The position numbers and the translations under genes are program-made. A DNA stretch of 47,682 nt from JALOPX01 sp041309605 (GTDB lineage Bacteria > Krumholzibacteriota > Krumholzibacteriia > Krumholzibacteriales > Krumholzibacteriaceae): positions 1 through 47,682 of the forward strand of contig JBFYZH010000083.1 of NCBI GenBank assembly GCA_041309605.1, read 5' to 3'. The notes under the pieces are model-generated. The model was not told the origin of the DNA and searched no databases. It saw only the letters and a list, made by a program, of their open reading frames with translations. Below, piece by piece: positions 42,855 to 47,682 of this stretch (the first letter of the stretch is position 1; every line of letters starts with the position of its first letter).

Positions 42855-43418
42855 ATGAGTTCCGGATTCGGAATATTGAACAGGGTGATACTCGGTGCAG
42901 ATCAGGATATACGCGATATAGAGATCAAAACTTATCCCGAATATATGAGTCACTATTGTATAAGCAATGTGTCATATTCTCATGAACCTGGTAGTAGTTT
43001 GGGAGGACTGTCCTGGCACGGATGGCGTACGAATGCCTGCGACGAGGATATTCTGGAACACGACGAAGGGAATATGGTTCAGTTGCAGGGATCGGAACCG
43101 GTGGATAACATAATCCCGAACATAGTCACGGATGCTTATCATGCTGAGAGGCTTCCTGGCACACCAACGATCACTAATTACCCGAATCCCTTCAATCCGG
43201 TAACTACCTTTAATCTTGATATTACGGCACCAGGAATGGTAAATGTCGATTTGTACTCCGTTGACGGAAGGTTTGTGGCGAAGATATTCAACGGGTACAT
43301 CATAACGGGACGGAAACAAATTACTTGGAACAACGTCGGCATTCGATCCGGAGTGTATTTTGCCCGACTTCAGTCGCCGGAAGGAATCACCTCGTGCAAG
43401 GTGATTATTCTCAGGTGA
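42855..43418 (+). CDS. Orphan FlgD-like/T9SS C-terminal sorting domain protein
   Basis: The frame runs from a GTG at 42756 inside the heptamer array, so I take the ATG at 42855 (187 aa). The first 100 residues are unrecognised (YPEYMSHYCISN, LSWHGWRTNACDEDI). The last 85 form the FlgD-like Ig/type IX sorting domain: NYPNPFNPVTTFNLDI, VDLYSVDGRFVAKIF, SGVYFARLQ and a closing basic strand. Such domains direct Sec-exported proteins across the outer membrane, yet no signal peptide is present. It is probably the 3' end of a truncated secreted-protein gene. Confidence 0.6.
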   Translation: MSSGFGILNRVILGADQDIRDIEIKTYPEYMSHYCISNVSYSHEPGSSLGGLSWHGWRTNACDEDILEHDEGNMVQLQGSEPVDNIIPNIVTDAYHAERLPGTPTITNYPNPFNPVTTFNLDITAPGMVNVDLYSVDGRFVAKIFNGYIITGRKQITWNNVGIRSGVYFARLQSPEGITSCKVIILR

Positions 43419-43460
43419 TCGATTGACAGCCGTTGTAATCTTCTATTGAAGGAGGAAAAT

Positions 43461-44165
43461 ATGAATACAAGATCGATAATTTGGATGTTAATCTCGTTTT
43501 TTGTTCTAGCTCCATTGCTTGCGGCGGAGGAACAGCCTGAAGAGCTTATCATAAATCCCACTGTGGGGGGATATGGTGCGATCCAGGTAGGGCCGGGTAC
43601 TATTTTAAAAAGAGATCCGAATTTTATCGGCCCGATGCCTCAAAGAGGGTCGACACACTACGACAGTCTCGCGGGTACAGACAAACAGGAGGATTGGCCG
43701 GCAGGTGCCCTTGTAATGGGCAGGGTCCCGAATATCGGCAAGAAATGGGCTGTGGCCGTTACAAAGGATGAAGCGGAATTTCAGCAGGCATTCCCGGAAT
43801 TCAAACGGCTTATTGCCGAAGGAAATATAAGAGAAGCCAAACAGGTTCTTCACATCTGCACGAGAATTGATGTCGCTTCCAGCGTCGAGGAATTTCTTGG
43901 TAACGAAAAGACTCGTGATGTGCCGGAGGATGTCGGAAGATTCTGGTTCATGCTCTCAACTAACGAGTACCTGCAGTTCGGCGGATACCTGACCTTCCTG
44001 TCGTTCACGCCCGATCCGGAAAATCCGATGATCGGCATTGGAGGCGATATCGGAGAAAAGATCCACGGAACCCTCAAGATAACGACCGCTGAGGGCAACA
44101 AATGGTATAAACATCAATTCGCCATGGAGGTGATAAAGGCGCGGATAGTGGAGCCGACGGAGTAG
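43461..44165 (+). CDS. Secreted protein of unknown function
   Basis: A 234-aa protein with a signal peptide (MNTRSIIWMLISFFVLAPLLAAE) and a soluble mature part with no recognised domain. A conserved-looking beta-rich stretch (GGYGAIQVGPGTILKRDPNFIGP) is followed by helices (DEAEFQQAFPEFKRLIAEG) and a strand-rich end (YLQFGGYLTFLSFTPDPENPM). The ATG at 43461 has AAGGAGG 5 nt upstream, the strongest ribosome-binding site in this region. It begins the co-directional group 43461-45132. Confidence 0.75.
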   Translation: MNTRSIIWMLISFFVLAPLLAAEEQPEELIINPTVGGYGAIQVGPGTILKRDPNFIGPMPQRGSTHYDSLAGTDKQEDWPAGALVMGRVPNIGKKWAVAVTKDEAEFQQAFPEFKRLIAEGNIREAKQVLHICTRIDVASSVEEFLGNEKTRDVPEDVGRFWFMLSTNEYLQFGGYLTFLSFTPDPENPMIGIGGDIGEKIHGTLKITTAEGNKWYKHQFAMEVIKARIVEPTE

Positions 44166-44241
44166 ATTCCCACGGGCAAGCTCGTGGAACTCTGCCCTTC
44201 GGGTTATTAGACATCAAACAATTCCAAAGGGAGCGAGGGAA

Positions 44242-44823
44242 ATGAAATACAGTCCGATGGTAAACATGCTGTTCTTCCTGCAGTATCTCGGCATGATCAT
44301 CCTGTGGTACTGGTTGTTTAGGGATGCCACATGGATCAAACTGGCCGGCGGAGCATTTCTCATCGGACATTCGGCGATGATGATAATCTTCCCACAACTA
44401 TTCCCGAGCCGTTTGTATAATTGGGGCCGGAAGCCTTCTGAAGGTTATTTTGCCCTTTCCAGAAAATACGGTTCATGGATAAATATTCTCTTCGGAATTC
44501 TTATTCTTGCCGGGTACCGAATCGCGACACTGAGAACTTTTGGAATAGTCGCTCTCCTCTTTTCGATCGCGTACATATTGATCCTTCTTTACTGGTTTAA
44601 AAATATTGCCGCGGAGGAACGACTGAATACTGGCAGGTACTTTGCGTTTCGACTATCGTTATTGCTGATGCTTGCCGCAGCCTCCATTATTTTCATCTCC
44701 AGGGGAAACAGGGTTATTACGATGTTTACCAGGAGTTCTCCATATCCAATGATGGTGGCATTTCCCTTGATGGGGGTATGGCATTTCCTCGTTATCAGGA
44801 AAAAGGAGCGATCCTGTGTGTGA
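44242..44823 (+). CDS. Membrane protein of unknown function, about six helices
   Basis: A 193-aa integral membrane protein with hydrophobic segments at about residues 5-25, 35-55, 80-95, 102-118, 132-150 and 168-182. No family is recognised. The ATG at 44242 has AGGGAA upstream. It is followed 48 nt later by another small membrane protein gene, suggesting an operon. Confidence 0.7.
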   Translation: MKYSPMVNMLFFLQYLGMIILWYWLFRDATWIKLAGGAFLIGHSAMMIIFPQLFPSRLYNWGRKPSEGYFALSRKYGSWINILFGILILAGYRIATLRTFGIVALLFSIAYILILLYWFKNIAAEERLNTGRYFAFRLSLLLMLAAASIIFISRGNRVITMFTRSSPYPMMVAFPLMGVWHFLVIRKKERSCV

Positions 44824-44871
44824 TGTATCGCTGAGATTCGACAAATTATATCCGAAACGGAGGTAACAGCA

Positions 44872-45132
44872 ATGTCCGGATATATTGCGATAGGTTTGAT
44901 AATCCTGGTTTTCGCCCTGAGTCTGGTCGCCAGAAAATACAATCTCCGGCGGATCATGCTGCCGGTGTATGGCGTGTGCACGGCAATATTAATCTTCGAC
45001 GCAATAACCCGCACATCACGCTGGTATATCTCCCTGGCATTTGCCGTTCTCGGTATATACGGGATAGTAAAAACTCTCAGAGATTCCAGGGCCGCCGCGG
45101 ACAATCCGGTCGATTCGCCGAAGAACGAGTAG
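44872..45132 (+). CDS. Small membrane protein
   Basis: An 86-aa protein with three hydrophobic segments (YIAIGLIILVFALSLVA, IMLPVYGVCTAILIF, WYISLAFAVLGIYGIV) and a polar C-terminal tail. The ATG has GGAGG upstream. It shares its direction and probable transcript with the two preceding genes. No family is recognised. Confidence 0.65.
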   Translation: MSGYIAIGLIILVFALSLVARKYNLRRIMLPVYGVCTAILIFDAITRTSRWYISLAFAVLGIYGIVKTLRDSRAAADNPVDSPKNE

Positions 45133-45159
45133 TAGTATATTCGCACGTGCCGGGCGGTT

Positions 45160-46068
45160 TTATTGCTTCAACTCTTTCCTTATGCTCTCGACATCCACAT
45201 CCATTATCCAGATATCGTGGTTGCCCATTCTCGTGCTGTTGAAGGCGATACGTTTTCCATCGGGCGACCATGCCGGACCCTCGTTATGAGCCGATTGGGT
45301 GATTGCAAGCGGAATCGATTTCTCCCCCGTCATCGGCATAATCCATAATCCCATGTACCTGCCCTCGCGAACCGCATATACGAGCAACGACCCGTCCGGC
45401 GAAAGCGCGAGGTGCCGGTAAAAGTTATCGTGATGCCCGGTCACCTGTTTTTTCTCTTTCCCATCGGATGATACGAGCCATATCGTCGATTGCCTCGTCT
45501 GACGGTCCATCAGAGCGATCATGACGCTGTTGCCGTCCGGAGTCCAGCACGCCGGCAGGGGAACCTTCCCTTCCTCCCTGAATATCTTTGTCAGATGTTT
45601 CGTTTGAATATTGACGACACAAAGAGAAAGAGTGCCGCCTTCGTGAAATGCGACACACGAACCGTCGGGCGACCAGCAGGGTAATCCGCCGTTCACTATC
45701 TGAACCGAATCAGGAAGGATTTCGATCACCTCTCCACCCTCCGCCGGTATCATTTTGATGCTCCTGCCCGTATCGGCATCGAAAACGACATATCGCCCGT
45801 CGGGGGACCACTTCGGATGCTCTGCCAATCCGGCGAATATCTGTACGGGGTCCGATCCGTCCGGCCTGACCTTCCATAAGCCATTCCTGCCGAGCGTATC
45901 GGACATGCCCGAGTGCTGGTAAATGATATAGCTCCCGTCGGCTGACCATGTGGCGAAGCCATCCTGTGTGGGATCGGTCGTCAACTGGAATACATCGAAT
46001 TTATCCTGCCCCTGCAATGCGATTGCGAAGAAAACCGACACGGCGATCAGAAGCATCCTCATTTTCAT
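45160..46068 (-). CDS. TolB-like beta-propeller exported protein
   Basis: A 302-aa protein with a signal peptide (MKMRMLLIAVSVFFAIALQGQ) and a chain of PD40/WD40-like blades. The repeated core appears as TWSADGSYIIYQ, KWSPDGRYVVFD, CWSPDGSCVAFH, CWTPDGNSVMIA, ALSPDGSLLVYA and AWSPDGKRIAFN, so six blades are visible. Such periplasmic propellers mediate protein-protein contacts; a function beyond this cannot be read. The ATG at 46068 follows TTGGAATGAAA. Base composition returns here towards that of the first 30 kb. Convergent with the small membrane protein gene, 27 nt apart. Confidence 0.88.
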   Translation of the reverse strand: MKMRMLLIAVSVFFAIALQGQDKFDVFQLTTDPTQDGFATWSADGSYIIYQHSGMSDTLGRNGLWKVRPDGSDPVQIFAGLAEHPKWSPDGRYVVFDADTGRSIKMIPAEGGEVIEILPDSVQIVNGGLPCWSPDGSCVAFHEGGTLSLCVVNIQTKHLTKIFREEGKVPLPACWTPDGNSVMIALMDRQTRQSTIWLVSSDGKEKKQVTGHHDNFYRHLALSPDGSLLVYAVREGRYMGLWIMPMTGEKSIPLAITQSAHNEGPAWSPDGKRIAFNSTRMGNHDIWIMDVDVESIRKELKQ

Positions 46069-46215
46069 TCCAATTCCCCCCAGTTCGGTCAAGTGCCCTG
46101 GAAGATAATGTTAAGGGCCTTTGCGATAATTCTACACTGCGCCGACCGTCTTTTCAAGGAATCGATATACCATATCGACCGGCCGGGATCCGTCGATCCG
46201 GATCCAATTTTTCGA

Positions 46216-46244
46216 TTGACCGAATTTCCCATTGATGTTATTAT
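46216..46244 (+). promoter_or_regulatory. Promoter of the MBL-fold protein gene
   Basis: TTGACC, 17 nt, then TATTAT, 65 nt before the ATG at 46310. Confidence 0.6.
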
Positions 46245-46309
46245 TTGCACATGTTATATTATACACATATTTGGTGGTGGATGGAAAGAAAAAAAGAAAG
46301 GGGCCGGAC

Positions 46310-47682
46310 ATGAAAAAAAGGATATCGCTGCTGATAGCGGCGGTCGTATCGCTCTGCCTCGCTACGCCGATGCGCGCGGGTGAAGGAGGCTTCGAGACGA
46401 GTAACATCACCGGAAACATATATTTCATTACGGATCCCGGCGGCGGAGAAAGCCAGCTTGTCATCAAGTCGGGAAAAGGGCTCGTCGTCTTCGACACCTT
46501 CTGGTCGGAGATAACCGCCAGAAAGTACAAGGAGGCCATCGCAGCGGCTCTCGGCAGCGACGATTTCACCTATGTCATAAACATGGTCGACCGGCTTGAC
46601 ATGTTCGGAGGGAACGCCGCCTACAAAAACAGCACGATCGTCGGCCACGCCGCATTCCTCGACAAATACGAGGGAAAAGAAGCCGAGGTGAATGCGGAAA
46701 TCTCGAGGTTGATCGAGATGTGGCGCTGGAAGGAGAAGGTGTCGCGCGAACGCCTTCCGCAACACGAGCCCGGTTCGGACCGCGAGAAAGGCGAGATACG
46801 ATGGATGAACACCTGCGGGCAGAGAGCCGAGGAACTCGAAAAGGGTTTTTCTCTCGTCCTGCCGTCGAAAATCTATCGTGACCGGATGACCCTGGACCTC
46901 GGCGACATGACGCTCGAACTCATCTGGTTCGGCAAAGCCGGCTACGACGGGATGACGATCGCGGTCGTGCCCGAGGAGAAAGTCGCGATTATTCCGGGGT
47001 TCATCATGCATTCGCAGCATCTCGCTCCTTATCCGCAGGGCAGGTACGCCACGCTGGACGTGCCCCGGTGGATAGCCGTGCTCGAGGAACTGCTCACCGG
47101 CGAAAACGCGGTCGAAAAGGTGATATGCGATATCAGCGATGTGTGGACGGTGGAGCGCGCGCGAACGCACCTCGATTATATCAAGGCTCTGTGGGAGCGC
47201 GTTGAAGCCGCCGAAGAACGCGGCGAGACGCTGGCCGAAATCAGCGACCGGCTGTCTCTCGATAACGAATTCTCCTTCGTAAAGAAGATGCAGGTCTATA
47301 TCGACCACGGGGACGACTGGGTGCGCCCGCAGCATCAATCGCACGTCAGGCTCTTCTACCTTCAGCACAAGAACCTCGCCTGCGAGATGATACGCCGGGA
47401 AGGGAAAAGTTCCATCAGCGATGGCGTGAGAAAGGTCAGAGATCTGCGGGCCGGCGGCGGCGACGTCTACGTGGACGAGACATCGATGAACGACCTCGGT
47501 TACGATCTGCTCGGCCGGTCGCGGTTTTCCGACGCGATCGAAGTGCTAAACCTGAACGCCGAGGCCTTTCCGCAATCTGCAAACGCCTACGACAGCCTGG
47601 CCGAAGCGTATGCGAAAGGCGGCGACACCGAGAAGGCCGTCATGAACTATAAAAAGTCTCTGGAGCTTAATCCGAAAAACGA
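46310..47682 (+). CDS. Exported MBL-fold protein lacking zinc ligands, with TPR tail (3' end outside window)
   Basis: The frame is open from ATG 46310 (AAAGGGG upstream) to the right edge, 457 codons. A signal peptide (MKKRISLLIAAVVSLCLATPMRA) precedes a metallo-beta-lactamase-like fold: NIYFITDPGGGESQLVIKSG, then VINMVDRLDMFGGNAAY where the HxHxDH site should be, then FGKAGYDGMTIAVVPEEKVAIIPGF. The three histidines of the site are replaced (Val, Arg, Met) and only the aspartate remains, so zinc catalysis is unlikely. The last 70 visible residues are a TPR pair (LGRSRFSDAIEVLNLNAEAF, EKAVMNYKKSLELNP). A binding rather than enzymatic role is likely. Confidence 0.85.
   Translation, partial: MKKRISLLIAAVVSLCLATPMRAGEGGFETSNITGNIYFITDPGGGESQLVIKSGKGLVVFDTFWSEITARKYKEAIAAALGSDDFTYVINMVDRLDMFGGNAAYKNSTIVGHAAFLDKYEGKEAEVNAEISRLIEMWRWKEKVSRERLPQHEPGSDREKGEIRWMNTCGQRAEELEKGFSLVLPSKIYRDRMTLDLGDMTLELIWFGKAGYDGMTIAVVPEEKVAIIPGFIMHSQHLAPYPQGRYATLDVPRWIAVLEELLTGENAVEKVICDISDVWTVERARTHLDYIKALWERVEAAEERGETLAEISDRLSLDNEFSFVKKMQVYIDHGDDWVRPQHQSHVRLFYLQHKNLACEMIRREGKSSISDGVRKVRDLRAGGGDVYVDETSMNDLGYDLLGRSRFSDAIEVLNLNAEAFPQSANAYDSLAEAYAKGGDTEKAVMNYKKSLELNPKN

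Overview
The window is about 47.7 kb of a bacterial chromosome, probably from an uncultured or poorly studied lineage of the FCB superphylum (Krumholzibacteriota, Eisenbacteria or Zixibacteria-like). The grounds are a FlgD-like/type IX secretion sorting domain with the YPNPFNP signature (43.2-43.4 kb), a complete A/V-type ATPase operon, TPR-sigma54 and DUF3857-transglutaminase proteins, and a GC-rich backbone with frequent GTG/TTG starts. This placement is inference. No rRNA, tRNA or CRISPR array was seen.

Region 1 (1-8.2 kb, minus strand) is an A/V-type ATPase operon in the order H-C-I-K-F-E-A-B, running off the left edge. It has a near-consensus sigma70 promoter, a stem-loop at the 5' end of the transcript and hairpins around the K/F and F/E junctions. 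Region 2 (8.3-15.5 kb, minus) is a tripartite drug-efflux-type operon: TetR, TolC-like outer-membrane factor, HlyD-like lipoprotein, two ABC ATPases and two ABC-2 permeases. A promoter overlaps a 20-bp perfect palindrome, the likely TetR operator. A small exported protein (15.7-16.2 kb) with its own terminator and a long leader follows.

Region 3 (16.7-30.3 kb) is mostly plus strand. It holds two translationally coupled DUF3857/transglutaminase-like proteins, one with the Cys-His-Asp triad and one without Cys and His; a probable PPi-dependent phosphofructokinase; an MscS channel; a KdpD-like kinase with a KdpE-like regulator; a KtrB/TrkH potassium transporter; a pyrimidine-dimer glycosylase; a small lipoprotein; and a PAS-GGDEF-HD c-di-GMP protein.

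Region 4 (about 30.3-45.1 kb) looks like a lower-GC accessory island. It contains a TPR-sigma54 activator with a small exported protein in one operon, a lipoprotein with a Cys-rich tail, an IS1380-like transposase pseudogene, a CPBP intramembrane protease, a stranded copy of an ABC ATPase 3' end, an IS256-like fragment, a Cys/Trp-rich remnant, an M1-like zinc peptidase with a predicted beta-rich C-terminal half, a small hydrophobic ORF, an ABC module of two permeases and one ATPase, an orphan sorting-domain ORF and three uncharacterised secreted or membrane proteins. Two intergenic regions 9.4 kb apart share an array of TGT(G/T)(T/C)CA heptamers, which suggests one regulon. The set resembles a bacteriocin or secreted-peptide locus (peptides, proteases, immunity-type ABC transporter, dedicated activator) that is partly decayed; it is the best candidate here for an undescribed system, but the function is inferred.

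Region 5 (45.2 kb to the end) is GC-richer again. It has a TolB-like beta-propeller protein and a partial gene for an exported metallo-beta-lactamase-fold protein that lacks the usual zinc ligands and ends in TPR repeats.
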